Assembly: GCF_003248515.1 (NCBI RefSeq)
Contig: NZ_QFOB01000008.1
Span: 105,137-169,136, forward strand
Origin: Sphingomonas sp.
GTDB taxonomy: Bacteria > Pseudomonadota > Alphaproteobacteria > Sphingomonadales > Sphingomonadaceae
Direction: 5' to 3'
Length of the DNA stretch: 64,000 nt
Position numbers and translations under genes: made by a program. Below, one piece after another: positions 33,651 through 42,266 of this stretch. Positions within the stretch are counted from its first letter, which is position 1. The number at the start of each line of letters is the position of its first letter. Below the pieces are notes generated by a model that searched no databases, had not been told where the DNA came from, and saw nothing but the letters and a program-made list of their open reading frames with translations.

Positions 33651-35009
33651 ATGACGGTACAGCACTCCCAGGAACTCCACTTCGCGCCCGCCGGCTCGAA
33701 GAAGCGCAAGACGCAGATCGTGATCGTGGGCGGCGGCGCGGCCGGGCTGGAGCTGGCGGCGCGGCTGGGGCGGCGGTTCGGCCGGCGCGATCACGACATC
33801 ATCCTCGTCGAGCGGAACCGGACCCATATCTGGAAGCCGCTGCTCCATGAGGTGGCCACCGGAGCGCTGGATGCGAATATCGATGAGGTGGGCTATCGAT
33901 CGCACTGCAAGCGCTGGGGCTATCGCTTCTTCCACGGCACGCTGGAATCCGTCGATACCGAAGCGCGCCTGATCCATCTGGCTCCGCTCATGGAGGATGG
34001 GCGGGAACTCATCAGCCGCCATTCGCTCCGCTACGATTATCTCGTGCTCGCCTTCGGATCGATCACCAACGACTTCGGCACGCCGGGCGTGCGCGAACAT
34101 TGCATGTCACTGGACAGCCGCGCGGAGGCCGATCGGTTCCGCGATCGCCTGCTCAATCACTGCCTTGCCGCATCCCGCGCGATGATCGCCAATCCCGATG
34201 ACGACGCCCGCGTGAGGGTTTCGATCGTCGGCGCGGGCGCCACCGGAGTCGAGCTGGCGGCCGAACTCTACAACGCCGCCGATGCGCTGGGCTATTACGG
34301 GCTGGAGGTGTTCGATGGCCGGCGGCTGGAAGTGACGCTGATCGAGGCGGGACCGCGCATCCTTCCGGCCTTGCCGGATCGCCTTTCCCACGCCGCCAGG
34401 GCGGAACTCGAGAAGCTGGGCGTCCGCGTCCTGACGGGCGTGCCCGTCACGCAGGTGACGGCCGACGCGATCGTCACCCGGGATGGCGAGGCGATCCCGG
34501 CCGATCTGATGGTATGGGCGGCGGGCGTGCGCGCTACACCCATCGCCGGCAGGCTGGGTGGCCTCGAACTGACGCGCAGTGGCCAGATCCTCACGACGGC
34601 GACGCTGCAATCCGTATCCGATCCGCACGTCTTCGCGATCGGGGACTGCGCCTCCTGCACGCCGCCGGGCCGCACGCAGCCAGTTCCCCCGCGAGCACAG
34701 AGCGCACACCAGATGGCCGCCTGCGTCTATGACAATCTGATCCGCCTGATGGACAACCGGCCGCTGCGCGCCTTCATCTACAAGGATCACGGATCGCTCG
34801 TCTCCCTCAGCCGATATTCCACGCTCGGCAGCCTGATGGGCAGTCTCAGCAGGGGCTCCCTGGCGATCGAAGGGCGTATCGCGCGGTTCGTCTATACGTC
34901 GCTCTATCGCATGCACCTGATCGCGATCCATGGCTGGATCCGAGGCTCCGCGCTGATCCTGGCAGGGCATGTCCACGCGATCCTGCGCCCGAAGCTCAAG
35001 CTTCACTGA
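33651..35009 (+). CDS. ndh: Type II NADH dehydrogenase (NAD(P)/FAD-dependent oxidoreductase)
   Basis: 452 aa. FAD motif IVGGGAAGLELAARLG (~25-40), NADH motif IVGAGATGVELAAEL (~187-201), VFAIGDCASC for flavin contact, and an amphipathic C-terminus (LYRMHLIAIHGWIRG) that holds NDH-2 on the membrane. It transfers electrons from NADH to quinone without pumping protons. It lies 110 nt after the cytochrome gene; with the aldehyde dehydrogenase making NADH and the PQQ dehydrogenase feeding quinone, it fits an incomplete-oxidation respiratory chain. GAGGAAG ribosome site. Confidence 0.9.
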   Translation: MTVQHSQELHFAPAGSKKRKTQIVIVGGGAAGLELAARLGRRFGRRDHDIILVERNRTHIWKPLLHEVATGALDANIDEVGYRSHCKRWGYRFFHGTLESVDTEARLIHLAPLMEDGRELISRHSLRYDYLVLAFGSITNDFGTPGVREHCMSLDSRAEADRFRDRLLNHCLAASRAMIANPDDDARVRVSIVGAGATGVELAAELYNAADALGYYGLEVFDGRRLEVTLIEAGPRILPALPDRLSHAARAELEKLGVRVLTGVPVTQVTADAIVTRDGEAIPADLMVWAAGVRATPIAGRLGGLELTRSGQILTTATLQSVSDPHVFAIGDCASCTPPGRTQPVPPRAQSAHQMAACVYDNLIRLMDNRPLRAFIYKDHGSLVSLSRYSTLGSLMGSLSRGSLAIEGRIARFVYTSLYRMHLIAIHGWIRGSALILAGHVHAILRPKLKLH

Positions 35010-35053
35010 AGGCCGGGCGGCAGGCATTCGCTCCGCCTCGCCCCGATGGCGCG

Positions 35054-35668
35054 CTATGGCTGTGGCGGCGCATCCTGCTGCGGGGCGGGCTCACCCGACG
35101 TCGCCTTGCGCATCTCCTCCATTTCGGCCGGAGTCCTGAAATCGAGAAGCTCGATCTGGAACACAAGATCGGAATTGGCGGGGATCGGTCCGGAAGCCTG
35201 GTCGCCATATCCCATCGCCGCCGGTATGCAGAGCCGGATCACCCCGGTCCTGCCCACCTTCTGCAATCCCTGCGCGAAGCCGGGGATCACTCCATCCAGT
35301 GGAAGAGGCGATCGCATTCCCTGATCGAACATCTCGCCGGTGGCGGCCAGATAGCCGATATAGTTGACGAGCACGGTGGCATCGGCCGACGGCATCGGCC
35401 CCGTGGCCGGGCGGAGCATCGTATAGCCGAGCCCGGAGGGTTCGCGCACGCCGCACAGCCGCTGGGCGGCGGGAACGATGGGCTTCAGCGGCAGCGGGAT
35501 GATGCTGTTGTTCGCCACAATCGGCTTCGGCGCGGCGGCGGGCGGCCGGGCGGCCGGCTTGCGAACCGTTGCCGCCTCGGCGGATGGCAGGAGCACCAGC
35601 AAGGACAAAGGCATCGCTGAAACGAAGTGGCGCATCGCGCGCGGGAAATGGTTCATGCGCGGCGCCAT
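35054..35668 (-). CDS. FKBP-type peptidyl-prolyl cis-trans isomerase, exported
   Basis: 204 aa. Signal peptide (MRHFVSAMPLSLLVLLPSAEA), Pro/Ala linker, then an FKBP domain (~100-195: VLVNYIGYLAATGEMFDQ, PLDGVIPGFAQGLQKVGRTGVIRLCIPAAMGYGDQ, LVFQIELLDF). Assists folding in the periplasm. The start could be 35668, 35656 or 35635; none has a clear ribosome site. Converges on the NADH dehydrogenase gene and is divergent from the MFS gene at 35892. Confidence 0.88.
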   Translation of the reverse strand: MAPRMNHFPRAMRHFVSAMPLSLLVLLPSAEAATVRKPAARPPAAAPKPIVANNSIIPLPLKPIVPAAQRLCGVREPSGLGYTMLRPATGPMPSADATVLVNYIGYLAATGEMFDQGMRSPLPLDGVIPGFAQGLQKVGRTGVIRLCIPAAMGYGDQASGPIPANSDLVFQIELLDFRTPAEMEEMRKATSGEPAPQQDAPPQP

Positions 35669-35891
35669 AGGCAGCGTTCGGCCGATCGATCAAGCCACGG
35701 TCGAGCGACATGTCCGCGGCGCCGACGATCCTGCCGCCAGCCGGGCAAAACAGCAGCCCTGGTTTGTGACGGGATCTCCCGCTCATCTGCCGGGCCGCGC
35801 CGGCATCGGCCAGGGCGCGCCATTTCCGGGCCTGGCTCGACGGGCCTCGCCGGCTTCGATAGTCTCCGCCGACAAGATCAGGAGCGGGCAT

Positions 35892-37181
35892 TTGGCAGAA
35901 CCGGAAGCGGCTGGATCGGCACTTGGCGGCCGAACCCTGTCGAAAATCACCCGCCATCTCATGCCCTTGCTCTGCGTGATGTATCTGATCGCCTATATCG
36001 ATCGCCAGAACGTCTCCTATGCGAAGCTGGAGATGGTGGATGCGCTGGGCCTTTCCGAAGCCGCCTATGGGCTGGGCGCCAGCCTCTTCTTCCTCGGCTA
36101 TTTCCTGTTCGAGGCGCCGGCCAACCTGATCCTGGCGAGGGTGGGCGCCCGGCTCTGGTTCGCGCGGATCATGGGGAGCTGGGGGCTCGTGACGCTGGCT
36201 CTCGGCTTCACGCAGAACGCGACCATGTTCTATCTGCTGCGTTTCCTGCTGGGCGTGGCCGAAGCGGGTTTCTTCCCCGGCGTCCTCTACGTGCTCACCC
36301 TATGGTATCCGCAGGCGAGGCGGGCCCAGATGGTGGGGCTGTTCATGCTCGCGAGCGCGATCGCCAACGCGGTGGGTTCGCTGGTCGGCGGCGCCCTGCT
36401 CGAACTGGACGGGGCGGCCGGGCTTGCCGGCTGGCAGTGGGTTTTCATCGCCACCGCCGTGCCCGCCATATTGCTGGTGCCGCTCATCCTGAGGAAGCTG
36501 CCCGCCGTCCCGGCCGACGCGCCCTTCCTGCGCGAGGAGGAGAAAGCGTGGCTCGCCGCGGAACTGGCGGGCGAGCCCGCGCCCGCAGCCGAAGGATCCC
36601 CCTGGGGGGCGCTGATCGACCGGCGCGTCCTGATGTTCGCGGCATTGTATGTCGGCATGCCGCTTGGCGCTTATGGCCTGAGCTACTGGCTGCCAACGAT
36701 CGTCAAAGGGTTCGGCGCGTCCAACATTCAGAATGGGGCGATCAACATCATTCCTTGGCTGTGCGTCGCCGCCGCCTTGTGGGCGGTGCCGCGCCATGCC
36801 GAGCGACACGGGGCGAGCGTCTGGCATATTGCCGGGCCGCTGTTCCTGTCCGCCATCTGCCTGCTCGGCAGCGTGCTTCTGCCCGGCGTGGTGGTGAAAT
36901 TCGCCTGCCTGTGCGTGGCGGCGGCGGCGGTGATGTCCGCCCAGCCCGTCTTCTGGAGCGTGCCGCAGCGCATGCTGTCCGGTGCGCATGCGGCAGCCGG
37001 GCTCGCCGTCATCAACTCGATCGGCAATCTCGGCGGCTTCGTCGCGCAGAATGCCGTTCCGGCGATTCACGACGCGACGGGAAGCAATCTCGCGCCGATG
37101 GCCGCTCTGGCCCTCGTGGTCCTGATCGGTGCTGTGGGATGCCTCGTCGCGCTCAGGCCGCTCATGCCTTCACCGCGCTGA
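35892..37181 (+). CDS. MFS transporter, ACS family, TTG start
   Basis: 429 aa, 12 TM helices. Motifs MYLIAYIDRQNVSYAKLEM, LILARVGARLWFARIMGSWG and RFLLGVAEAGFFPGVLYVLTLWYP are those of ACS-family permeases for aromatic or dicarboxylic acids. Start chosen as TTG at 35892: it has AGGAG seven nt upstream and gives the usual N-terminus. The in-frame ATG at 35478 would run through the FKBP gene on the other strand, and the next ATG would delete part of helix 1. No catabolic gene is directly attached. Confidence 0.87.
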   Translation: MAEPEAAGSALGGRTLSKITRHLMPLLCVMYLIAYIDRQNVSYAKLEMVDALGLSEAAYGLGASLFFLGYFLFEAPANLILARVGARLWFARIMGSWGLVTLALGFTQNATMFYLLRFLLGVAEAGFFPGVLYVLTLWYPQARRAQMVGLFMLASAIANAVGSLVGGALLELDGAAGLAGWQWVFIATAVPAILLVPLILRKLPAVPADAPFLREEEKAWLAAELAGEPAPAAEGSPWGALIDRRVLMFAALYVGMPLGAYGLSYWLPTIVKGFGASNIQNGAINIIPWLCVAAALWAVPRHAERHGASVWHIAGPLFLSAICLLGSVLLPGVVVKFACLCVAAAAVMSAQPVFWSVPQRMLSGAHAAAGLAVINSIGNLGGFVAQNAVPAIHDATGSNLAPMAALALVVLIGAVGCLVALRPLMPSPR

Positions 37182-37329
37182 GGCCCGGCACGGTCCGGCC
37201 CCGGGCGATCCACCGGCCGAAACTTCGCATTTTTGCGCGGATGGATGTTTACCGCTGCTTTGGAACCGGCGCCTATGGTCCCGCTGATCGGGAGAGGTAA
37301 GGGAAAGCGACGGGGGAAGGCCATTGGGC

Positions 37330-38409
37330 ATGCTATCGATGAACGCCGAGTTCGCATCGGCCCCGTTCGAGCCGGGTGGATGGGATCGCGCGCTCAAGCG
37401 GCTGGCGTCACGCACCGGGTCTGCGCGGATGCAGCTCGTGGCGATCGGCAACAGGGGGCTCGTGCCGCTTAACTGGACGACCGATGCGCCGGCCGGTTTC
37501 GTCGAGCAGTTTGTCGAGATCGGTGGCGGCGATCCGCACCGGAACTGGCGCGTGGCCTTTGCGGGCGCCCCGTTCGAAATAGCCAGCGAACGGGATTATG
37601 ATCGCATGCGCGCGCGGCTGAAGTGCGATGTCTATGATGATTATGTCGCCCAGTTCGACGTTCCCTTCGGCTGCCAGTGCGTGCTGGAACGCGGCGCCGA
37701 TCGCTTCGTCGGGCTGGCGGCATTGCGCACCAATGCCGATGGGCGGACGACCGAACAGGATCGGGAAATATTCGCCGAGGCGGCGCCGCATGTTCTGTCC
37801 GCGGTTCGCTTGCAACGTTCCATCGAGCATCGCGGGGCTGAACTGGCCGCCGGCGCGCTGGAGGCGATCGGCGCCGCCGCCTTCGTCATAGACGGAAACG
37901 GGCGCGTGGGGGCGCTTACGCCGGCGGCGGAACGGCTCGTCGGCCCCGGCGGGCCTTTGTCCCTGTCGAAAGCGGGGCTATCCGGCGCGACCGAGCCCGG
38001 CAATCGCGATCTTCAGCGCGCCTTGTCGGCCGTCCTGGTCAGCCGGGGCGATGTACCGCCCCGGAGATTCTGGCTGGGAGCGCCCGACAGCCCCATTCTG
38101 TGTGAACTGTTCGCCCTCCCGACGCGCGAATGGAGCCTGGGGTTCGATCCGCGCGCGCTGTTGGTGGTCGGCCCGCTGGCCGCGCGGGGCGGGGATGAGG
38201 CCGGGCTGCTGCGTGGCCTGTTCGGCTTTACCACCGCCGAGGCGGATATCGTCGCGCGGTTGAGAGGGGGCGCCACCCGGGAGGAGATTGGCGAGGCCCG
38301 CCGCGCCTCTGCCAGCACGATCCTCTCCCAGATCAAGGCGATTTTCCGCAAGGCGGACGTGCATCGCGAAACCGAGTTGTTGACCAAGATCGGCCGCCTT
38401 CTGCGCTGA
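37330..38409 (+). CDS. LuxR-type HTH transcriptional regulator
   Basis: 359 aa. C-terminal HTH of LuxR type (~290-350: LFGFTTAEADIVARLRGGATREEIGEARRASASTILSQIKAIFRKADVHRETEL in outline). The N-terminal ~200 residues show no motif I recognise but have the length of a sensory (GAF/PAS-like) region. Such proteins are common in sphingomonads. ATG at 37330 has GGGGGAAGG nine nt upstream; TTG at 37324 is too close to that site. It follows the MFS gene by 148 nt. A hairpin follows the stop. Confidence 0.8.
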   Translation: MLSMNAEFASAPFEPGGWDRALKRLASRTGSARMQLVAIGNRGLVPLNWTTDAPAGFVEQFVEIGGGDPHRNWRVAFAGAPFEIASERDYDRMRARLKCDVYDDYVAQFDVPFGCQCVLERGADRFVGLAALRTNADGRTTEQDREIFAEAAPHVLSAVRLQRSIEHRGAELAAGALEAIGAAAFVIDGNGRVGALTPAAERLVGPGGPLSLSKAGLSGATEPGNRDLQRALSAVLVSRGDVPPRRFWLGAPDSPILCELFALPTREWSLGFDPRALLVVGPLAARGGDEAGLLRGLFGFTTAEADIVARLRGGATREEIGEARRASASTILSQIKAIFRKADVHRETELLTKIGRLLR

Positions 38410-38410
38410 T

Positions 38411-38428
38411 ATCCCCAGATCGGGGGAT
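38411..38428 (+). terminator. Hairpin after the LuxR-type regulator
   Basis: ATCCCC-AGATCG-GGGGAT starts one nt after the TGA at 38409. Short GC stem, no T tract; a possible terminator or 3'-end stabiliser. Confidence 0.4.
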
Positions 38429-38519
38429 GACGCCCCCGGCGTCGCGCTTATTCCCGATGGGCAGGCGGGGCCGCCCGGTGCCGGACTGCGCTCTCAATCG
38501 ATCCATGGGGGATTGTCGG

Positions 38520-39149
38520 GTGAAAAGGCTTTGTTCGTGGTTTGGCGTATCCCTGTTGGCCGTGGCCGGTGCTGTGCCGCTGCCCGCACAGGAGGCGAAG
38601 CAGACGGCTGAAGGCGCCCAGCGGTTTTTCGCGCAGCTGGTGCAGGATGGCCGTGTCACCATCAGCGGCAATCTGGCGCGCGTGCCGATCCATGTTACCG
38701 GAACGCATGTCTTCGAAGTTGGCAGAAGTTCGTTTTCCGGGGTGGGGAAATTCAGGAACGCCCCGATCACCTTTGACGGATTTGGCCCTGTCGACTTCAA
38801 ATCTCCGGATTTCGCATCCGATAAACCATGCGAATCCCGAATCTCGAATATTTCCTACCACAACATGTTCGAAACAGAAATCACAAGACAATATAGTAAT
38901 GGAAGGGGCTATATAGAAAATAGCCAGCAATCCGTTCCGGCTATGCCGAAAGAGATGGTTATAAACTGGTCGAGAGTGAATGTTACGGGAGGGACTGGTC
39001 TCGTAAGGGTGTCGTGGACCGATCCATCGTACAAAAATTCGTATATCGATTTCGTGATTGGCGGCGGAAAGGAATTGATGGACAGGGTGGAGTTCGCGGC
39101 GAAGTTTCTTCAGGCCAGTTGCGATGTTGCGGCGAACACCGGCTTCTAG
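38520..39149 (+). CDS. Exported protein of unknown function, AT-rich 3' half
   Basis: 209 aa from a GTG start at 38520, which has GGGGGA seven nt upstream; an ATG at 38505 is possible. Signal peptide KRLCSWFGVSLLAVAGAVPLPAQEA. I do not recognise the mature domain, which has two cysteines (in KPCESR and LQASCDVA) that could form a disulfide. The stretch from about 38810 to 39060 is far more AT-rich than its surroundings and uses codons rare elsewhere here (ATA, AGA, AAT), hinting at recent acquisition. It overlaps the next gene by 26 nt. Confidence 0.65.
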   Translation: MKRLCSWFGVSLLAVAGAVPLPAQEAKQTAEGAQRFFAQLVQDGRVTISGNLARVPIHVTGTHVFEVGRSSFSGVGKFRNAPITFDGFGPVDFKSPDFASDKPCESRISNISYHNMFETEITRQYSNGRGYIENSQQSVPAMPKEMVINWSRVNVTGGTGLVRVSWTDPSYKNSYIDFVIGGGKELMDRVEFAAKFLQASCDVAANTGF

Positions 39150-40227
39150 GCGCGGGGTCACCCTGGATAACAGGATGATCGCGGCCGGGCTTGGCGTCGC
39201 CGCGATCATGGGGGTGATGATCGCGGGTGTGCCGGGCGCGGCATGGGCGCAGGCGTCCGACGCGCCCCGCCGGCTCGGCACCGAGGACATAGCCAAGCTG
39301 CGGGCGCGCATCGCTTCCGACAAGCAGCAGCGCGAGGACGCGGCCGAACGCGCCCGCGAGGAGGCGCTGCGTCAGGAGGAGGATCGCCGGATCGCCGCCG
39401 CGGAGGCTGAGGCCTCGGCGGATTATTCGGATGATGAGCCGGCCCAGCCGCCCGCGCCCAATCCGGCCGAGGTGTTCGCCCGAACCTTTTCGCGGGAATA
39501 TACCACCAACATGGCGATCGTGAATCACGGCAACGCCAATGTCGCCACCGCGCGCCAGGGCGTGATCGACGAGCAGCGCCGACGCGAGGCGCTGCAGCGC
39601 GCTGTGGTGGTCCGCCGTGAGGTGGAGGCCGCGCGGGCGAAGCGTGCTCAGGCGGCGTCGGTCGCCGGCGCGCCAGCCGTATCGGCTGCGCACCCGGTAT
39701 CCCCCCAGTCCGCCGCGACCGCTTCGGCCCCTGCGGTTTCGCAGGCGACCAGTGCCGAGACGCGCGCCCGCCAATTGCGCGAGCAGGCCGCCGCCGAGCG
39801 CAAGCGTCTTGCGGCGGCCGCCAGGCCGGCCGAGGTTGCCACCTCCGCCGTAAGCCCCGCTTCCGGCGGAACGAATCCGAACGTCATGGCCCGAGCGGGG
39901 GGCTCTGCGGCTTCCATGCCGGGGGCGGGTTCTGGTATGACGACCGCCGATTACGGCCCCGCCAAGGCATGGTGCCAGGCGAGCGCGGCCGGAACATTCC
40001 AGTGCATGGGCCCGCTGTCCCGCTCGCTCGCCTGGGAGAAATCGCTCGATTTCGCCTTGTCCAATGTCGGCTGCGCGGGCGGGAAGGGCTATAATCCCAC
40101 GCCCGGCCACGGTGGCAGCGGCTTCGATTGCGGCCGCGCCCTTCACGTGGGCGATTTCCGGATGCCGCTCTACGATCCCTATCGTGGCGGCGGAAATCCG
40201 GTGCGGGTGACGAAGACGGGGCAGTGA
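39124..40227 (+). CDS. Exported coiled-coil protein of unknown function
   Basis: 367 aa. Signal peptide (RMIAAGLGVAAIMGVMIAGVPGAAWAQA); if translation starts at ATG 39175 rather than 39124 the signal is more compact. A charged Arg/Glu/Ala coiled coil (~45-85 and ~130-160), an Ala/Pro/Ser-rich linker, and a C-terminal domain (~270-360) with four cysteines (AWCQAS, FQCMG, VGCAGG, FDCGRA), probably two disulfides. No family recognised. It overlaps the preceding exported-protein gene by 26 nt, suggesting co-translation, and ends before a hairpin. Confidence 0.7.
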   Translation: MLRRTPASRRGVTLDNRMIAAGLGVAAIMGVMIAGVPGAAWAQASDAPRRLGTEDIAKLRARIASDKQQREDAAERAREEALRQEEDRRIAAAEAEASADYSDDEPAQPPAPNPAEVFARTFSREYTTNMAIVNHGNANVATARQGVIDEQRRREALQRAVVVRREVEAARAKRAQAASVAGAPAVSAAHPVSPQSAATASAPAVSQATSAETRARQLREQAAAERKRLAAAARPAEVATSAVSPASGGTNPNVMARAGGSAASMPGAGSGMTTADYGPAKAWCQASAAGTFQCMGPLSRSLAWEKSLDFALSNVGCAGGKGYNPTPGHGGSGFDCGRALHVGDFRMPLYDPYRGGGNPVRVTKTGQ

Positions 40228-40235
40228 TCCCAGTC

Positions 40236-40259
40236 ACCGCCTCACGCGGATGAGGCGGT
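40236..40259. terminator. Hairpin between converging genes (unknown exported protein / aldolase)
   Basis: ACCGCCTCA-CGCGGA-TGAGGCGGT, a perfect 9-bp stem with a 6-nt loop, nine nt after the plus-strand stop and 38 nt past the minus-strand aldolase stop. Probably a two-way terminator. Confidence 0.6.
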
Positions 40260-40296
40260 CCCCGCGCTGTCAGACCGTCAGCGGGTGCGGTCCGAA

Positions 40297-41079
40297 TTAT
40301 ATCTCCATCGTCTTGAATTCTCTCAAAGCGGCTCCGGCGGCCTGACGCAGGAAGCCCAGATCGGATGCGACCACCAGGCATTTCACGCCGAGCCCGAGCA
40401 CATATCTGCCCTCGTCGCTCGTCAACGACTGGGTCAGGGCCGCGACCGGGACACCGGCTTTCCCGCAGGCGGCGACGATCGTGGCGACCGCCTCCTCGAT
40501 CGTGGGCGCGCCCGGCCCTGCATTGCCGAGTGACAAGGCAAGGTCGCCACGGCCGAGAAAGATCGCGTCCAGCCCTTCGACGGCCACGATCTCGTCGATC
40601 CGGTCGAGTGCGCGCGCATCCTCGATCATGGCGATCACCACCGATGTCTCGTCGCAATATTGATAATTGGCGCCGCCGCGCTTGCCATATTCGCCGCCCC
40701 GGCTGGCGCCCGCGCCGCGCACACCCCCGCGATAGCGCGCATAGGATATGATCGCGCGCGCCTTTTCCGCGGAATCGACATGAGGAACCATGATGCCGAT
40801 CGCGCCGTCGTCCAGCACGGAAAGCACGCTGTTCGCGTCGGGCCGGGCGATGCGAACGATCCCGGCGATGCCATAAGCGCGCGTGGCGAGCAGCGCCGTA
40901 TCCAGGGTTCCGCGATGCCAGGGGGCATGTTCCTCGTCCAGGATCACGAAATCGAAGCCGTCGAGGCCGAGCACCTCCGTATTCTGGGGCGCGGGCACCT
41001 TCATGAAGGTGCCGATCATCGGATCCCGGGCTTTCAGCCGGGCCTTGAATTCGCGTGGATCGGGGCGTGGGCCGGCCAT
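40297..41079 (-). CDS. HpcH/HpaI family aldolase (module A)
   Basis: 260 aa class II pyruvate aldolase of the HpcH/HpaI/RhmA type: GTFMKVPAPQNTEVLGLDGFDFVILDEEHAP, GIMVPHVDSAEKARAI, IAMIEDARALDRIDEIVAVEGLDAIFLGRGDLALSLG in outline. The Glu and Asp of MIED and the EGLDAIFLGRGDL segment form the metal and pyruvate site. It cleaves a 2-keto-3-deoxy or 4-hydroxy-2-oxo acid to pyruvate (or a homologue) plus an aldehyde. Start 41079 has GGAG upstream. It follows the tartrate dehydrogenase-like gene by 16 nt and has a paralogue at 59355-60128. Confidence 0.88.
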   Translation of the reverse strand: MAGPRPDPREFKARLKARDPMIGTFMKVPAPQNTEVLGLDGFDFVILDEEHAPWHRGTLDTALLATRAYGIAGIVRIARPDANSVLSVLDDGAIGIMVPHVDSAEKARAIISYARYRGGVRGAGASRGGEYGKRGGANYQYCDETSVVIAMIEDARALDRIDEIVAVEGLDAIFLGRGDLALSLGNAGPGAPTIEEAVATIVAACGKAGVPVAALTQSLTSDEGRYVLGLGVKCLVVASDLGFLRQAAGAALREFKTMEI

Positions 41080-41095
41080 GTCGCAATGTCTCCTC

Positions 41096-42262
41096 TCAGG
41101 TTTCCGCCTTTGCCGGCGCGCGTATGACCATGTCCGCCCGGAGAGCATCGACGATCGCCGCGCCGCATCGGGCGGTATCGGCCGGGCCGCCGAGATCGGC
41201 CGTGCGGAGATCGCCATCGGCCAGCACCCGCTCGATCGCGCGCAGGATCGCAGCCCCCGCATCGCCTTCGCCCAGATGATCGAGCATCAGCGCGGCGGAC
41301 CAGATCTGGCCGATCGGGTTGGCGATGCCCTTGCCGGCAATGTCTGGCGCCGAACCGTGAACGGGTTCGAACAGCGAGGGGAAATCCCCTTCCGGATTGA
41401 GATTGGCGGACGGCGCGATACCGATCGTGCCGGTGCAGGCGGGGCCGAGATCGGAAAGAATATCGCCAAACAGGTTGGAAGCAACGACGACATCGAAGCG
41501 ATCCGGGTTCATTACGAACTGTGCGGCCAGAATATCGACATGATATTTGTCCCACGAAACGTCGGGATAATCGCGGGCCACTGCCTCCACCCGCTCGTCC
41601 CAATAGGGCATGGTGATGGCGAGGCCGTTGGATTTGGTCGCCGATGTCAGATGCCGGGCCGGACGTGAGCGCGCGAGGCGGAAGGCATAATGCAGCACGC
41701 GATCGATCCCGATCCGCGACATCACCGTTTCCTGCAGCACGATTTCGCGTTCCGTGCCGGCGAAGGCGCGGCCGCCGATCGCGGAATATTCGCCCTCGCT
41801 ATTCTCACGCACGACGATGAAGTCGATGTCGCCGGGTTCCCGCCCGGCCAGCGGGCTGCGCACGCCCGGCATCAGCCGGACCGGTCGCACGTTGACATAT
41901 TGATCGAATTCGCGCCGGAACTGGAGCAGCGAGCCCCAGAGCGAAACATGATCCGGCACGGTGGCGGGCCAGCCGACCGCGCCGAAGAAGATCGCGTCGA
42001 AGCCGGCCAGACGCGCCTTCCAGTCATCCGGCATCATCCGGCCGTGCGCGCCGAAATATTCGGCCGACGCGAAACCGAATTTCACGAGATCGAGCGTGAA
42101 GCCGCAGCAGGCTGCCGCCGCCTCGAGCACGGCAATGCCCTGGGGCATCACTTCCTTGCCGATACCGTCGCCCGCGATCACGGCGATGCGATGGCGGCGG
42201 CCCTCTTGCGGAACAGGCTCCACCGTCGCATCGCCGCCGGGCATATGTGCTGTCTCGCGCAC
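41096..42262 (-). CDS. Tartrate dehydrogenase / isopropylmalate dehydrogenase family enzyme
   Basis: 388 aa beta-decarboxylating dehydrogenase: IAVIAGDGIGKEVMP, RPVRLMPGVRSPL, IVVRENSEGEYSAIGG, catalytic Lys/Tyr region ATKSNGL, VVASNLFGDILSDLG and EPVHGSAPDIAGKGIANPIG. SPLxxREPGDIDFIVVRENSEGEYS and the length point to the tartrate/D-malate dehydrogenase (TtuC/DmlA) branch rather than leucine synthesis. It oxidises a 2-hydroxydicarboxylic acid with NAD, often with decarboxylation. Only 4 nt separate it from the receptor upstream, so receptor, dehydrogenase and aldolase form one transcript. Confidence 0.87.
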   Translation of the reverse strand: MRETAHMPGGDATVEPVPQEGRRHRIAVIAGDGIGKEVMPQGIAVLEAAAACCGFTLDLVKFGFASAEYFGAHGRMMPDDWKARLAGFDAIFFGAVGWPATVPDHVSLWGSLLQFRREFDQYVNVRPVRLMPGVRSPLAGREPGDIDFIVVRENSEGEYSAIGGRAFAGTEREIVLQETVMSRIGIDRVLHYAFRLARSRPARHLTSATKSNGLAITMPYWDERVEAVARDYPDVSWDKYHVDILAAQFVMNPDRFDVVVASNLFGDILSDLGPACTGTIGIAPSANLNPEGDFPSLFEPVHGSAPDIAGKGIANPIGQIWSAALMLDHLGEGDAGAAILRAIERVLADGDLRTADLGGPADTARCGAAIVDALRADMVIRAPAKAET

Positions 42263-42266
42263 CGCC

